Assembly (NCBI RefSeq): GCF_008326345.1
Contig: NZ_BJEN01000001.1
Location: 248,001-312,000, forward strand
Reading direction: 5' to 3'
DNA length: 64,000 nucleotides
Source: Cutibacterium modestum
GTDB lineage: Bacteria > Actinomycetota > Actinomycetes > Propionibacteriales > Propionibacteriaceae
The first letter of the stretch is position 1. Each line of letters opens with the position of its first letter. The notes beneath the pieces were generated by a model. The model had not been told where the DNA came from. It searched no databases and was given only the letters and a program-made list of their open reading frames with translations. This document shows, in pieces, positions 9,248-19,555 of this stretch. A program made the position numbers and the translations under genes.

Positions 9248-9781
9248 TCAGACTGTGAGGACGGCGTTGACAGGGCCGATTCCGGCACGATCAAGCTTCT
9301 CGCGGCCGCCTAAGGCCGACAACTCCATAAGCACCGATACACCGACCAGTTCTGCGCCTAATTGCTCGACGAGGGAGGCCGTAGCGTCGACTGTGCCGGC
9401 CGTCGCCAGAATGTCATCGACGATAAGCACCTTGGAACCGGGCCGCACAGCATCTTGATGGACTGTCAGGGTTGCCGAGCCGTACTCCAGCAGGAAGGAT
9501 TGTGAGTAAACGTCACCGGGAAGCTTCCCAGGCTTGCGGACTGGAACGAATCCCGCTCCTAAAGAAAGGGCTACCGGTCCTGCGAACATGAATCCGCGCG
9601 CCTCCATTCCGAGGACGACGTCCACACCACGAGAAGCAGTGTCGACGAGCTCGGAAATCGCAGCCGCATAACCATTGGAATTGGCCAGTAGCGGAGTGAT
9701 ATCCTTAAAAGTGACCCCGGGCTCTGGGAAATCCGGGACATCCCGGATCAGGCTGGCAATAAGGTCCCTGCGATAGGTCAT
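9248..9781 (-). CDS. apt: Adenine phosphoribosyltransferase
   Basis: 177-residue type I phosphoribosyltransferase that converts adenine and PRPP to AMP (purine salvage, cytoplasm). It has the early FPEPGVTFKDITPLL segment (about 18-32), GMEARGFMFAGPVAL (about 59-73) and the PRPP-binding VLIVDDILATAGT (about 118-130), where the tandem Asp bind ribose. Length is normal. Its ATG overlaps the secF stop by 4 bases. The yajC-secD-secF-apt-rel order is common in actinobacteria; here the channel gene lies between apt and rel. Confidence 0.95.
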   Translation of the reverse strand: MTYRRDLIASLIRDVPDFPEPGVTFKDITPLLANSNGYAAAISELVDTASRGVDVVLGMEARGFMFAGPVALSLGAGFVPVRKPGKLPGDVYSQSFLLEYGSATLTVHQDAVRPGSKVLIVDDILATAGTVDATASLVEQLGAELVGVSVLMELSALGGREKLDRAGIGPVNAVLTV

Positions 9782-10953
9782 TTCTTCCTCTCGGCACGGG
9801 CGGAACGACGTGGCTGGTGACGATCGCTCCTGGTCAGAGTCGTAACGTTGCGCAGACCTTCCGCAGCCACAGTCTCAGCGGTAACCTGCGGGCCTTTCTG
9901 AGTGGCCCGCTCACGGCGGCGCAGGACGCGGGCGGTGTGCTCTTTCATAGCCGGTTCAAGCTCGCGCAACTGTGTGAACACTGGGGTTGCAATGAAGATC
10001 GAGGAGTACGCACCGACGATCATGCCGACAAACAGGGCGAGACCAAGGTCCTCCAGCGGCCCGGAACCAAGCACAAAAGCGCCGGCGAAAAGCAGCGAGG
10101 CGACGGGCAGCACGCCGACGATGGTGGTGTTAATGGACCGCACTAGCACCTGGTTGATAGCTCGGTTAGCGCCCTCAGCAAAGGTGTAATCGCGCTTCTC
10201 GATGTCCTGGACGTTCTCGCGCACCTTGTCGAAAACCACAACGGTGTCGTATAGCGAATAGCCCAGAATCGTCAGGAGACCAATGACAGTTGACGGTGAC
10301 ACCGTGAATCCGACCAGTGCATAGATGCCGATGGTGACGATGAGGTCGTGTACGAGAGCTATCAAGGCGGCGATGGACATCTTCCAGTGCCGGAAATAGG
10401 CCCAGATCTGCAACATCACCAAGACCAGGAAGACGACCAACGCCTTAATGGCCTTACTGGTGATCTGCTCACCCCACTGGCTACCAACCTTGGAGTAGGC
10501 GACAGAACTCGTCTTCGTCCCGGTGGCCTTAGCAATGGCCTCTTGGACCTTCGTCGTCTCATCGCTGGTGAGAGCCCGGGTCTGCACCTGGACGGCATCC
10601 GAGCCGAGGCTGACGACCTCGGTCGCGTCCATATCGGGGGCGCCCGAGGACAACACCAACTTCCGGACGTCATCAATAGTCGAAGCAGCGACGTGGGCCG
10701 GAGCCCGGAACTGCACGCCGCCCTTGAACTCGATACCGAGGTTGAGGCCGCGTACTAGCAGGCCGATAAGTGAGATGACGATGATGATTGCCGTGACAGT
10801 ATACCAGACCTTGCGGCGCTCGATAAATCCATAGGAGATTTCTCCGGTATACAACGCATGGGTGAAACCATGCCTGCGTTTCTTACCGCTCACGCCATCA
10901 TTGGGACGCTTCGCGGCACTAGACGAGGTCTGGGTGTTCTTGCCGTCAGTCAT
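9778..10953 (-). CDS. secF: Protein translocase subunit SecF
   Basis: 391-residue RND-type membrane protein, partner of SecD in the complex that uses the proton motive force to help release proteins exported by SecYEG. It has a first membrane helix near residues 49-68, the LGIEFKGGVQF motif of the SecD/F family near 71-81, a periplasmic-type loop to about 175 and five further helices, including the LTILGYSLYDTVVVFDKVREN signature near 228-248. The cytoplasmic C-terminal tail is basic. It follows secD by one base and overlaps apt by four. Confidence 0.95.
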   Translation of the reverse strand: MTDGKNTQTSSSAAKRPNDGVSGKKRRHGFTHALYTGEISYGFIERRKVWYTVTAIIIVISLIGLLVRGLNLGIEFKGGVQFRAPAHVAASTIDDVRKLVLSSGAPDMDATEVVSLGSDAVQVQTRALTSDETTKVQEAIAKATGTKTSSVAYSKVGSQWGEQITSKAIKALVVFLVLVMLQIWAYFRHWKMSIAALIALVHDLIVTIGIYALVGFTVSPSTVIGLLTILGYSLYDTVVVFDKVRENVQDIEKRDYTFAEGANRAINQVLVRSINTTIVGVLPVASLLFAGAFVLGSGPLEDLGLALFVGMIVGAYSSIFIATPVFTQLRELEPAMKEHTARVLRRRERATQKGPQVTAETVAAEGLRNVTTLTRSDRHQPRRSARAERKK

Positions 10954-10954
10954 C

Positions 10955-12646
10955 TCAGACCTCCTTCGACTCGATGGTCCGCTTTGCTCTCGGAACCAAT
11001 CGCCGGCTTCTCCGACCGAGCAGCTGGCTTTCAGTGACGCCCATATGCTCTGCCTCGAGGCCAGAGCCGCGTTGACCCCGGCCCCAGAACCTCGTGCGTC
11101 CCAACAGAGTCACGACGGGGTGAGTGAAAAAGAAACAAATGACAAGGTCGATAACCGTGGTCAAACCAAGGGTGAACGCGAACCCTTTCACTTGATCCAC
11201 TGACAACACAAACAAGACAATGGCAGACAGCAGTGACACGCCGTCGGCCATAAGGATCGTGCCTCGGGCCTTTGACCAACCAGTCTGCAGAGCCGTGCGC
11301 AACGTACGTCCCTCACGGATTTCGTCTCGGATACGTTCGAAGTAGACGATAAAAGAGTCTGCTGTTACGCCGATGGCCACGATCGCGCCGGCGATTCCGG
11401 CCAGCGAAAGAGTGAATCCGACGGCCTCGCCGAGCAACACCATGGCAGCGTAGGTGGTGATACCGGCGACAATCAGGGAGCTGATAGCCACCAGGCCTAG
11501 GCCCCGGTAATACAGTAAACAGTAGGCGCCGACCAAGATAAGGCCAATGACGCCCGCGATCATGCCGGCACGAAGCTGCTCACCTCCCAGGGTGGGCGAG
11601 ATGTTGTCAACGCTGGATATATCGAATGACAGCGGAAGAGCACCGTACTTCAGCACGTTCGCAAGATCAGCCGCGCTGTCCTGGGTGAAGTGACCAGAGA
11701 TCTCAGCCTGACCACCGCTGATCGGGCAGGACGCACCCTTACTGCCATCAAGCTGAGGAGAAGAAATGACCTTACCGTCGAGGACGACCGCAAACTGATT
11801 CTGCGGGCTCATTTTGGAACACAGGTACGTCGTAGCGTCACTAAAAGAGGTGGTGCCAATGGAATTGAATTTAAGGTTAACCACATAGGACAACTGACCC
11901 TGCGGGATGCCTGAATCAGCACTGGCCACCTGGGTACCGGTGATGGCGACCGGGGACAGCAAATATTTCGTGGTTCCTTCACGGTCACAGGTCACGAGCG
12001 GCTTATCGCCTGGCGAATCGACCGATTTCGCACACTTGTAGTTGTCGAAGGCTCCTTGATCTTCAGGGGTGGGTTTCCACTCCTGGGCGGCCTTTACCAT
12101 CTTGGCGGCCGACTGGGGATCCTTCTCGTTGTACTTTGGGGCACTGGGTTTGGCGTCATTTTTGGGGCTGGCAGACGCTTCCGGGGCCGCCGAGGCCTTG
12201 GCGTTAGGATCAGCGGTAGGAAGAGTAGATGGCTTTGCCGGTTCGGGAGTCGGGCTCTTCTGTTTTACCGGCTCCTCCGCATAGACCATACGGAATCCGA
12301 GCTGCGCAGTCTGACCGACCATTTCCACAAGCTTGGAACTCTCGACGTTCGGGGCAGAGACGACAATATTGCGGTCACCCATCGTTCTTACCGAAGACTC
12401 GCCCACGCCGAGCGCGTTCACCCGCTGTTGGATAATAAGGCGGGCTTGCTCAAGGCTCGTCGCCGAGGGAGCCTTGCCGTCTTCCGTCTTGGCCGTCAGA
12501 GTGACGGAGGTGCCGCCCCTAAGGTCCAAGCCGAGCTTGGGCGACCAGGTACGCATCACTCCCATGAGTACGTACATGACAATGATGACCACTAGAAAGA
12601 TCACCAGGGTCCTACCGGGATGATGTGTTCGCTTTTTCGTTGCCAC
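10955..12646 (-). CDS. secD: Protein translocase subunit SecD
   Basis: 563-residue partner of SecF. It begins with a membrane helix (about 13-30) followed by KLGLDLRGGTSVTL, the SecD signature, then the extracytoplasmic P1 region and a C-terminal block of five helices with GVTADSFIVYFERIRDEIREG near 425-445. Within P1, residues about 132-190 form a Pro/Ala/Ser/Lys-rich low-complexity insert (around PTPEPAKPSTLPTADPNAKA), longer than in E. coli and similar in style to inserts in other actinobacterial SecD proteins. Its place between yajC and secF is the standard arrangement. Confidence 0.95.
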   Translation of the reverse strand: MATKKRTHHPGRTLVIFLVVIIVMYVLMGVMRTWSPKLGLDLRGGTSVTLTAKTEDGKAPSATSLEQARLIIQQRVNALGVGESSVRTMGDRNIVVSAPNVESSKLVEMVGQTAQLGFRMVYAEEPVKQKSPTPEPAKPSTLPTADPNAKASAAPEASASPKNDAKPSAPKYNEKDPQSAAKMVKAAQEWKPTPEDQGAFDNYKCAKSVDSPGDKPLVTCDREGTTKYLLSPVAITGTQVASADSGIPQGQLSYVVNLKFNSIGTTSFSDATTYLCSKMSPQNQFAVVLDGKVISSPQLDGSKGASCPISGGQAEISGHFTQDSAADLANVLKYGALPLSFDISSVDNISPTLGGEQLRAGMIAGVIGLILVGAYCLLYYRGLGLVAISSLIVAGITTYAAMVLLGEAVGFTLSLAGIAGAIVAIGVTADSFIVYFERIRDEIREGRTLRTALQTGWSKARGTILMADGVSLLSAIVLFVLSVDQVKGFAFTLGLTTVIDLVICFFFTHPVVTLLGRTRFWGRGQRGSGLEAEHMGVTESQLLGRRSRRLVPRAKRTIESKEV

Positions 12647-12676
12647 GTCGAATGGGTTCCTTGATCTTGGTGGGTA

Positions 12677-13111
12677 TCAGGCTTGTGGCTGCTCGTCGGA
12701 GGTATGAGCAGCCACAGCGGAGGCCTCGGGAGAAGTCAGTGCATCACTCGCCGAATCAGTGGCGACGTCCTCGTCATGAGCCGTCGAGTTCTCGGGCGCG
12801 ACGTCATCGGCAAACGCAAATTCTTCCTCGTCACCAGCGGGCCGAACAATCGCCTGCTTAAGGACGCTTACCTCAACCCCCGGGGCAAGCTCAACGACGG
12901 CCTGCTTGTCCCCGAGATGGGTGATGGTGACGAACAAACCACTGTTAAGTACGACGCGGGCGCCAACCTCAAGTCGCGACTCGAGTTGAGCGCGCTCCTT
13001 CTGCTGCTTTTTGACCTGCTTCTTGCCCTGCCACACCGTGAATCCAATGAGAAGGATGAAAACGATCAGCAGGGGCATAAATCCGCCCAGCGGGCTAGCG
13101 AGAAGGGGCAT
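12677..13111 (-). CDS. yajC: Preprotein translocase accessory subunit YajC
   Basis: 144-residue single-pass membrane protein. After MPLLASPLGGFM it has one helix (about 11-30), then the YajC-type GKKQVKKQQKERAQLESRLEVGARV and a small domain including LNSGLFVTITHLGDKQAVVELAPGV. An acidic tail rich in Glu, Asp, Ala and Ser follows from about residue 105 and is longer than in enterobacteria. YajC associates with SecDF. The frame opens at 13147, but ATG 13111 has AAGGAA suitably placed upstream and gives the normal N-terminus. It lies 30 bases before secD. Confidence 0.85.
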   Translation of the reverse strand: MPLLASPLGGFMPLLIVFILLIGFTVWQGKKQVKKQQKERAQLESRLEVGARVVLNSGLFVTITHLGDKQAVVELAPGVEVSVLKQAIVRPAGDEEEFAFADDVAPENSTAHDEDVATDSASDALTSPEASAVAAHTSDEQPQA

Positions 13112-13171
13112 AGAAAGTTCCTTGTCTTCGGGTGTGACCGGGGTCATGCTACCCCGGCTCGGTTAATGTGG

Positions 13172-14200
13172 TCAGAACAGCCCCTCACTAGAGCTGTCAG
13201 GAGGCGGTTCAAGGCCGAGATGTCTCCAGGCCCTATCGGTGGCGACGCGTCCCCTCGGGGTGCGCATGAGAAAACCGAGTCGTACCAGGAAAGGTTCAGC
13301 AACCTCCTCAACGGTCTGTGGCTCTTCTCCCACGCTAATAGCAAGGGTCGACAGACCTACCGGTCCGCCCCCGAACTTTAAACACACCGCACTGAGAACG
13401 GCTCTATCGAGGCGGTCCAGGCCCAACGGGTCAACCTCGTAGAGGTCGAGGGCAGTCTGGGCACCGTGCGGCGTTACAGGGGACTCACGATTGACGTCCG
13501 CCCAGTCGCGGACCCGTCGAAGCAATCGGTTAGCAATACGGGGCGTACCGCGAGACCGCGATGCAATCGTGTGCGCTGTGCCGTCTGCAAGCTCAACTCC
13601 AATGACCCCGGCCGATCGCGTCACAATCCGTTCGAGGTCGGCTACCTCGTAGTAGTCGAGCTGAGCGGTAAAACCGAAGCGGTCGCGCAAGGGCCCAGGA
13701 AGCAGGCCGGCTCGCGTCGTCGCTCCTACCAGGGTGAACGGCGGAATATCAATTGGAATCGCGGTAGCTCCTGGCCCTTTACCGACAACGACGTCGACCC
13801 GGAAATCCTCCATAGCCAGGTAGAGCATTTCTTCGGCGGGCTTAGACATCCGATGGATCTCATCAAGAAAGAACACTTCACCAGGTACTAACGAGGACAA
13901 GATCGCAGCCAAGTCCCCGGCGTGCTGAATGGCAGGGCCAGAAGAAATACGGATGGGTGCCGACATTTCGGAGGCGATAATCATGGCCAAGGTAGTTTTA
14001 CCGAGACCGGGTGGCCCCGACAGCAGCACATGGTCAGGGGCCGTGCCACGCGACTTTGACGCTGCAAGGACCAGTCCCAACTGGTCGGCAACTCGCTGTT
14101 GTCCCCCGAACTCTGCTAGCGCGCCAGGACGTAGGGCCGCTTCCTCAGCCTTTTCAGGGGGTTCGGCCGACGGATCGACGGGCGAGTGCTCCACCGACAT
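13172..14200 (-). CDS. ruvB: Holliday junction branch migration ATPase RuvB
   Basis: 342-residue AAA+ motor that drives branch migration with RuvA. Walker A is [12 protein letters not shown] near residues 61-72, Walker [10 protein letters not shown] near 109-117, sensor 1 [11 protein letters not shown] near 159-169 and the sensor 2 region [17 protein letters not shown] near 216-232; a winged-helix domain ends the protein. Length and motifs are normal. It is the third gene of ruvC-ruvA-ruvB, 47 bases after ruvA, and precedes yajC. Confidence 0.97.
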   Translation of the reverse strand: MSVEHSPVDPSAEPPEKAEEAALRPGALAEFGGQQRVADQLGLVLAASKSRGTAPDHVLLSGPPGLGKTTLAMIIASEMSAPIRISSGPAIQHAGDLAAILSSLVPGEVFFLDEIHRMSKPAEEMLYLAMEDFRVDVVVGKGPGATAIPIDIPPFTLVGATTRAGLLPGPLRDRFGFTAQLDYYEVADLERIVTRSAGVIGVELADGTAHTIASRSRGTPRIANRLLRRVRDWADVNRESPVTPHGAQTALDLYEVDPLGLDRLDRAVLSAVCLKFGGGPVGLSTLAISVGEEPQTVEEVAEPFLVRLGFLMRTPRGRVATDRAWRHLGLEPPPDSSSEGLF

Positions 14201-14247
14201 CCTCCTTCCTGACGACGTCTATCAGTCTGCCAGAGCCATCCGACATG

Positions 14248-14853
14248 TCACCGCGCCAAACTACGCAATGCCGCTCGCATGAGGCTGCCGATCGTCATAG
14301 TTGGATCGGCTTCCCTGAGAGCAGCCACCTCATCGACGGCTTTCTCTGCGTCCTTAGTTGGCCAGCCCAATCCAACCAGCCCCTCTGCTACCTGCTCTCG
14401 CCACGACGCCGCCACGTGGGCGGCCCCACTCGACGAGGATCCACGTGGGGCAAAAGCTGCCATTTTGTCCTTGAGCTCAAGGATCATTTTCGCAGCGCCT
14501 TTGCGACCTATACCGGGAACTCGACACAGGGTTGCGTCATCTTCGTTGGCAATCGCCGTGGCCAGCTGAGCAGCGTCGAGGACACTCATGATCGCCGCAG
14601 CCAGCTTAGGCCCGACTCCCGACGCGGTCTGCACCAGCTCAAAAGCATCGCGGTCGTCAGCCTCGACAAACCCGTAAAGAGTCAGGGAATCCTCCCTGAC
14701 AATCAGGGAGGTTTGCAGGGACATATCTTGGTCGATGCGAGCACTTGCGGCAGTGGCAGGAGGACATAGCACCTTGATGCCGACGCCACAGTTGTCAAGG
14801 ACAACCCAAGTCAGCCCAGCGGCGTTTACCTTACCGGAAAGGTGGGAAATCAC
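14248..14853 (-). CDS. ruvA: Holliday junction branch migration protein RuvA
   Basis: 201 residues: an N-terminal OB-fold (VISHLSGKV...), a double helix-hairpin-helix region ([14 protein letters not shown] near 88-101 and [19 protein letters not shown] near 122-140) that grips the junction DNA, and a C-terminal three-helix domain that binds RuvB. The frame is open upstream to 14955, but GTG 14853 is preferred: GGAAGGAT lies 8 bases upstream, the length matches the family, and the GTG overlaps the ruvC stop as GTGA. Confidence 0.95.
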   Translation of the reverse strand: MISHLSGKVNAAGLTWVVLDNCGVGIKVLCPPATAASARIDQDMSLQTSLIVREDSLTLYGFVEADDRDAFELVQTASGVGPKLAAAIMSVLDAAQLATAIANEDDATLCRVPGIGRKGAAKMILELKDKMAAFAPRGSSSSGAAHVAASWREQVAEGLVGLGWPTKDAEKAVDEVAALREADPTMTIGSLMRAALRSLAR

Positions 14854-15440
14854 CGAGCAAGATCCTTCCATATACGAGGCGCGGGTCGACCGCGTCGTTG
14901 CGCAGTCACAGCGGCTTCTAAGCGATTCGTGGCTTCGCCACGCCATAGGTGGCATATCGCTAGGGCAACGGCATCAGCAGCGTCAGCAGGCTTGGGAGGG
15001 GCTGAAAGCCGCAGCACTCGTGCCACCATGAGGCCCACCTGAGCCTTGTCTGCTCGCCCCGACCCCGAGATTGCCGCTTTGACTTCACTCGGAGTGTGAA
15101 GAGCGACTGGAAGACCATGCCGGGCGGCGATCATCATCGCCATTCCTGCCGCCTGAGCGGTACCAGTTACCGTATTGCGGTTGTGCTGAGCAAACACTTT
15201 TTCGATGGCGATGGCATCGGGGCGGGTGTGGTCACGCCACTCCTCCAGCCCGTCATGGATGCGCAGCAGTCGGTGCGCATGGTCGAGGTCAGCAGGAGTG
15301 CGGATGACACCCACGGCAATGAGCTTCACTGGCACTCCCAGCCCACCTTCAACGACACCAACACCGCACCGGGTGAGACCAGGGTCGACCCCCATGACCC
15401 TTGTGACACGCGAGTTGGAGGTCGACTCGGGAATGCTCAC
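14850..15440 (-). CDS. ruvC: Crossover junction endodeoxyribonuclease RuvC
   Basis: 196-residue Holliday junction resolvase that cuts four-way DNA junctions made during recombination. The acidic catalytic set of the RNase H-like fold is visible: Asp in [11 protein letters not shown] (about residue 18), Glu in [12 protein letters not shown] (about 80) and the pair of Asp in [14 protein letters not shown] (about 150-153). A short basic tail follows. It overlaps yebC by 4 bases (ATGA) and ruvA by GTGA, giving a yebC-ruvC-ruvA-ruvB unit. Confidence 0.96.
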   Translation of the reverse strand: MSIPESTSNSRVTRVMGVDPGLTRCGVGVVEGGLGVPVKLIAVGVIRTPADLDHAHRLLRIHDGLEEWRDHTRPDAIAIEKVFAQHNRNTVTGTAQAAGMAMMIAARHGLPVALHTPSEVKAAISGSGRADKAQVGLMVARVLRLSAPPKPADAADAVALAICHLWRGEATNRLEAAVTAQRRGRPAPRIWKDLAR

Positions 15441-16231
15441 TCCTCCTCGTCAAGAGCTGCCCCAACCTCTGCGGGGATGTCAGCATTGGAGAACACGTTC
15501 TGGACGTCGTCGAGATCTTCGAGGGCGTCCAGAATCTTGTAAAGCTTGCGAGCATCGTCAAGCTCAACCGGCTGAGTGAAGTCTGGCTTGAACGACACCT
15601 CGGCGGAGTCGTAATCAATACCGGCATCCTGGACGGCCTTACGGACATCGACGACAGCGTTCGGATCCGAAATGATTTCGAAAACCTCACCCTCATCAAC
15701 GATGTCTTCGGGCTCGGCGTCAATGGTCGCCTCCATGAGCTGATCCTCATCGACCTCACGCGTCTCTGTCTTGCGGCCTTCCTCAACCTCGTAGGTCTTG
15801 GACACCGAGACGACACCTTTGCGCTGGAAAAGGCGCTGCACGGAACCACCATCAGCCATAGTGCCGCCGTTGCGGGTGACGGCCACGCGGACGTCAGAAA
15901 CGGCGCGATTGCGATTGTCGGTCAGGCACTCGATGAGGATGGCGACACCGGCGGGACCATAAGCCTCGTACATGATTGTCTCGTAGCTGACGGCGTCGGC
16001 GCCTTCGCCGGACCCACGCTTGACGGCACGGGCAATGTTGTCGTTGGGAACTGAGCTCTTTTTCGCCTTCTGGATGGCGTCGTAGAGGGTCGGGTTGCCC
16101 GATGGGTCTCCACCACCGAGGCGAGCAGCCACTTCAATATTCTTAATCAGGCGAGCGAAAAGCTTGCCGCGCTTGGCGTCAATGGCCGCTTTCTTGTGCT
16201 TGGTGGTGGCCCACTTGGAGTGACCGCTCAT
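15437..16231 (-). CDS. YebC/PmpR family regulatory protein
   Basis: 264-residue YebC-family protein. It starts with the nearly invariant [23 protein letters not shown] and carries [27 protein letters not shown] near residues 47-73 and [23 protein letters not shown] near 88-110. Members act as DNA-binding regulators or, in recently studied cases, help ribosomes at difficult sequences. It has an acidic C-terminal tail ending GAALDEEE. Its position before ruvCAB is the standard one. The 150-base gap upstream separates it from hisA and probably holds a promoter. Confidence 0.92.
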   Translation of the reverse strand: MSGHSKWATTKHKKAAIDAKRGKLFARLIKNIEVAARLGGGDPSGNPTLYDAIQKAKKSSVPNDNIARAVKRGSGEGADAVSYETIMYEAYGPAGVAILIECLTDNRNRAVSDVRVAVTRNGGTMADGGSVQRLFQRKGVVSVSKTYEVEEGRKTETREVDEDQLMEATIDAEPEDIVDEGEVFEIISDPNAVVDVRKAVQDAGIDYDSAEVSFKPDFTQPVELDDARKLYKILDALEDLDDVQNVFSNADIPAEVGAALDEEE

Positions 16232-16381
16232 GGACGGTGTCTCCCTTCCTCGAATATCGCAATTATCGGCCCAGCGGGGCCAAGCATCCGGCGCAGGACG
16301 AGCCTACGCACACAATAGGTTAGTCTACACTCCCGGCCCGAAAACGAATCAGGCGAAGGAAGACCCCAGATAAGCCCACGC

Positions 16382-17149
16382 TCAGTCGGAATCAGGCATT
16401 GGGGACGAGTCAGCCGGGATAGGGGCCCGGCAAACCTCCAAGGCTGCAGGCAAAGTGAAGTTGCCGACGTACAGAGCCGTCCCCACGATTGCACCCTCAA
16501 CACCGATCGGGACTAGACCGCGCAAGCGTCGCAAATCCTCCAATGTAGCGATGCCACCTGAGGCGATGACTTTGCCCTCGGCACGAGCGCAAATCCGCCC
16601 GAGAAGCTCGTAATTAGGACCAGTTAGCATACCGTCACTAGCGACGTCGGTGACGACGTATCGCATACATCCGGCATCCTCCAATCGCGCCAGAACGTCA
16701 AGAACCTTTCCACCCTCGCACGTCCATCCACGAGCAGCTAGCTGATCGCCACGCACGTCCAAGCCAATGGCTACTTGTTCGCCGTAGCACCCGACGACTT
16801 CGTCACACCATTGTGGGTCCTCCAGGGCAGCTGTGCCGATATTGACCCGGGTCGCACCGGCGGATAACGCGGACTCGAGACTCCTTTGGTCACGAATACC
16901 GCCCGAAACCTCAACGTTGATATCCATCTGCTTGACGATGCTACTGATGATTTCAGTATTAGACCCACGTCCGAAGGCAGCGTCAAGGTCAACCAGGTGA
17001 ATCCACTGGGCTCCCAAACCTCGCCACTTCTGAGCGACGTCGAGAGGGTCGCCAAATACCCGTTCGGAACTGGCCACCCCTTGTTGCAGCTGGACGGCAC
17101 GACCGCCCTGGACATCAACAGCTGGAAGCAGTGTGAGTTCTCCGGTCAC
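16382..17149 (-). CDS. hisA: Phosphoribosyl isomerase, HisA/PriA type
   Basis: 255-residue (beta-alpha)8 barrel of the actinobacterial HisA/PriA type. HisA isomerises ProFAR to PRFAR in histidine synthesis; PriA also does the TrpF step of tryptophan synthesis. Visible landmarks are LLPAVDV with catalytic Asp12, [16 protein letters not shown] (49-64), [19 protein letters not shown], the PriA-like [11 protein letters not shown] near 136-146, [11 protein letters not shown] with the second catalytic Asp, and [13 protein letters not shown]. Residue 20 is Gln (GRAVQLQQG) where the HisA and PriA proteins I can recall have Arg, so substrate handling may differ. It is the last gene of the his cluster, 12 bases after hisH. 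No separate trpF is seen in this window. Confidence 0.9.
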   Translation of the reverse strand: MTGELTLLPAVDVQGGRAVQLQQGVASSERVFGDPLDVAQKWRGLGAQWIHLVDLDAAFGRGSNTEIISSIVKQMDINVEVSGGIRDQRSLESALSAGATRVNIGTAALEDPQWCDEVVGCYGEQVAIGLDVRGDQLAARGWTCEGGKVLDVLARLEDAGCMRYVVTDVASDGMLTGPNYELLGRICARAEGKVIASGGIATLEDLRRLRGLVPIGVEGAIVGTALYVGNFTLPAALEVCRAPIPADSSPMPDSD

Positions 17150-17161
17150 AGGCTCAGGTTA

Positions 17162-17779
17162 TCAACTCAGCTGATGCAGCCAGCGTTGAAGCAAAGCGAG
17201 ACCTGCTTCCCCTGACTTCTCGGGATGAAACTGGGTAGACGTCACCGTGCCACACTCCGCAGCCGCGACGAAGGTCGCTCCCTGATGGGTAGCGGTGGTG
17301 AAGTGGTCGTCAGGGCCAGAAACGACCACGCCATAAGAATGGACGAAGTAGAACCTCTCGTCCCCGTCATGAAATAGGGCTGAGCCGGTGGCTGGTGTCA
17401 CCGTGTTCCATCCCATATGGGGCAGTCGCTCTGCCGGCAACTCCTCAACGACGCCAGGGAGAACACCAAGACACTCGACGTCAACGTCGCGTTCACATCC
17501 GCGCTCGAAGAGCATTTGGTGGCCTACGCAGATACCCAGCAGCGGTCGTCCTTCGTCAACCCATTCATGGACGAGACAGTGCCCACCCATGACGCGCAGC
17601 CCCGCCATACACGCCGCTAACGCCCCCACTCCGGGGAGGACGAGGGCGTCTGTATCGAGTAGGGCATCCGGGTCGTTGGAGACAGTAACCTCAGCACCCG
17701 CCTGACGTAGTGCACGTTCAGCGGAATGAAGGTTTCCTGAGCCATGGTCGATAACGCCGACCCGCACTGGATCAGACAT
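17162..17779 (-). CDS. hisH: Imidazole glycerol phosphate synthase, glutaminase subunit
   Basis: 205-residue class I glutamine amidotransferase that supplies ammonia to HisF. The nucleophile Cys is in [13 protein letters not shown] (near residue 83), the oxyanion loop in [12 protein letters not shown] near 48-59, and the His/Glu pair in [11 protein letters not shown] (near 185). HisF is not in this window. The frame opens at 17815, but ATG 17779 is preferred because it begins [19 protein letters not shown], has AAGGGC upstream and overlaps the hisB stop by 8 bases. Confidence 0.95.
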   Translation of the reverse strand: MSDPVRVGVIDHGSGNLHSAERALRQAGAEVTVSNDPDALLDTDALVLPGVGALAACMAGLRVMGGHCLVHEWVDEGRPLLGICVGHQMLFERGCERDVDVECLGVLPGVVEELPAERLPHMGWNTVTPATGSALFHDGDERFYFVHSYGVVVSGPDDHFTTATHQGATFVAAAECGTVTSTQFHPEKSGEAGLALLQRWLHQLS

Positions 17780-18392
17780 TGAGAGTGCCCTTAGTGCTGG
17801 GCACACGACCGGCATTGCGGGGGTCCGGCGCTATCGCAATTCTCAGTGCGCGGGCCAGTGCCTTGAACTGGGCCTCGCAGATGTGATGGGGGTCGCGCCC
17901 TGCTAACAGACGTAGGTGGACGCATAAACCGGCGTTCAGGGCCAAGGACTGCACGACGTGGTATGTCATCGACCCCTGGTAAGGCACACCAGAACCACCA
18001 ATACGGGCGTAGGCTTGCCCTTCGGGCTCTCCCGAGCACTCCACCCATGGCCGCCCAGCAGCGTCGACAACGCACTGGGCGAGGGCCTCATCAAGGGGGA
18101 CCATGGCGTCACCGAAACGGGTGATACCACGCTTGTCCCCCAGCGCTTGAGCAAGAGCCTGCCCCAAAGCAATAGCCGTATCTTCAACACTGTGGTGACC
18201 ATCGATCTCAACGTCGCCAGTGGTGGTGATTGTTATGTCGATACCTGAATGCTTCGACAATGCCGTCAGCATATGGTTGTAGAAGCCAACACCGGTGGAT
18301 ATCGCGGACTCCCCCGTTCCATCGAGATCAATGGCGACGTCGATAGTGGATTCCGAGGTCTCGCGGTAGATATGAGCGCGACGGTGGGTCAT
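17772..18392 (-). CDS. hisB: Imidazoleglycerol-phosphate dehydratase
   Basis: 206-residue monofunctional IGP dehydratase of the histidine pathway. The duplicated metal-binding motifs are intact: [17 protein letters not shown] near residues 64-80 and [17 protein letters not shown] near 167-183, whose His and Glu bind the Mn ions. There is no histidinol phosphatase domain, as usual outside enterobacteria. It overlaps hisC by 4 bases (ATGA) and hisH by 8. Confidence 0.96.
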   Translation of the reverse strand: MTHRRAHIYRETSESTIDVAIDLDGTGESAISTGVGFYNHMLTALSKHSGIDITITTTGDVEIDGHHSVEDTAIALGQALAQALGDKRGITRFGDAMVPLDEALAQCVVDAAGRPWVECSGEPEGQAYARIGGSGVPYQGSMTYHVVQSLALNAGLCVHLRLLAGRDPHHICEAQFKALARALRIAIAPDPRNAGRVPSTKGTLNV

Positions 18393-19555
18393 TGATTCTC
18401 CTCAGGGACGAGACGCGGCGCAGTGGGAAGGACGTCGAGCAAAGCCGTACGAAAAGCGTCGGTCTGACGTGGGGTTCCGGCGCAAACACGCAAGTATCCG
18501 CTTGGTCCGACCTCTCTGATGAGCACGCCACGATCAAGCAGCGCCTGGAATACCGCGTGACGATCCGCGAACCTGCCGAAGAGGACGAAGTTCGACTGCG
18601 AGGAGATGACGTCCAACCCGTGCAGTTGCAGCCAGTCCTCCAGGTTTGCGCGGGTATCGCGTAGCTCGTCGACTCGGGCGAGCATCTCGGGGGCGTGAGC
18701 GAGGGCGACTCTCGCCACTGCCTGTGACACGTCAGAGAGATGGTAGGGCAAACGGACCGTCCGCAGTGCGTCGACCACGGCTGGTGCAGCTACCGCATAA
18801 CCCAGTCGGCCGCCCGCCAGGGCGAAGGCTTTAGACAGAGTGCGCACCACAATGAGCCGACCATACTTAGGAAGCAGTGCGATCGAAGAGTCTTCCGGAG
18901 CATCTGTGAACTCTTGATATGCCTCGTCAACGACCACAATGGCGTCGGTGCCAGCGCATACTTCGTCAATGACGACAACCGGGATGGTGGTGCCGGTGGG
19001 GTTATTCGGAGTAGTCAACAAAACGACATCCGGCTTGACTTCCTCGATTGCCGAAAGAATCTCTTCGGTTGTCAGTCCCCAGGAGGCATTGCGAGGGCGA
19101 GTGACGTAGTTAGTGTGAGTATTGCGGGCGTACTCGGGATACATGGAGTAGGTCGGTGTAAAGGTCAGCAACGTGCGTCCCGGGCCGCCAAATGCCTGCA
19201 AAATGTGGGTCATGACCTCGTTGGAGCCATTAGCAGGCCAAATTTGAGAACTACTGACGCCAAATCCGATATATCGAGCCAAGTCCTCGCGAAGGCTGGT
19301 GGCTTCCCGGTCAGGGTAGCGGTTAAGGCTCTTGGCAGCCTTGGCAACAGCCCTGGCCATGCCCTTGCGTACCGCTTCCGACGGCGGATACGGATTTTCG
19401 TTGACGTTCAGGCAGACCGGGACGTCAAGCTGTGGAGCCCCGTACGGCTCCGCCCCGACAAGCTCAGGACGCAGCGGAAGATCCGCTAACTGTATGAAGT
19501 TTGGCTCCGGCTTGGCCACCGGACGGGGTTGGCTAGTCTGTCGATGCTGAGTCAA
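18389..19555 (-). CDS. hisC: Histidinol-phosphate aminotransferase
   Basis: 388-residue class I/II PLP aminotransferase that converts imidazole-acetol phosphate to histidinol phosphate. It has [12 protein letters not shown] near residues 48-59, [13 protein letters not shown] near 98-110, [11 protein letters not shown] near 168-178, [10 protein letters not shown] near 196-205 and the PLP lysine in [17 protein letters not shown] near 226-242. The frame is open to 19786. I place the start at TTG 19555 because GAGGAGG is 5 bases upstream, the protein then starts at the expected place, and the TTG overlaps the hisD stop as TTGA, pointing to translational coupling. Confidence 0.93.
   Translation of the reverse strand: MTQHRQTSQPRPVAKPEPNFIQLADLPLRPELVGAEPYGAPQLDVPVCLNVNENPYPPSEAVRKGMARAVAKAAKSLNRYPDREATSLREDLARYIGFGVSSSQIWPANGSNEVMTHILQAFGGPGRTLLTFTPTYSMYPEYARNTHTNYVTRPRNASWGLTTEEILSAIEEVKPDVVLLTTPNNPTGTTIPVVVIDEVCAGTDAIVVVDEAYQEFTDAPEDSSIALLPKYGRLIVVRTLSKAFALAGGRLGYAVAAPAVVDALRTVRLPYHLSDVSQAVARVALAHAPEMLARVDELRDTRANLEDWLQLHGLDVISSQSNFVLFGRFADRHAVFQALLDRGVLIREVGPSGYLRVCAGTPRQTDAFRTALLDVLPTAPRLVPEENQ

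Noticed and set aside
16232-16381. A clear sigma-70-type promoter for yebC-ruvCAB
   Set aside because: TAGGCT and TAGACT boxes exist, but the best -35 match is only 3 of 6, so no promoter was annotated.
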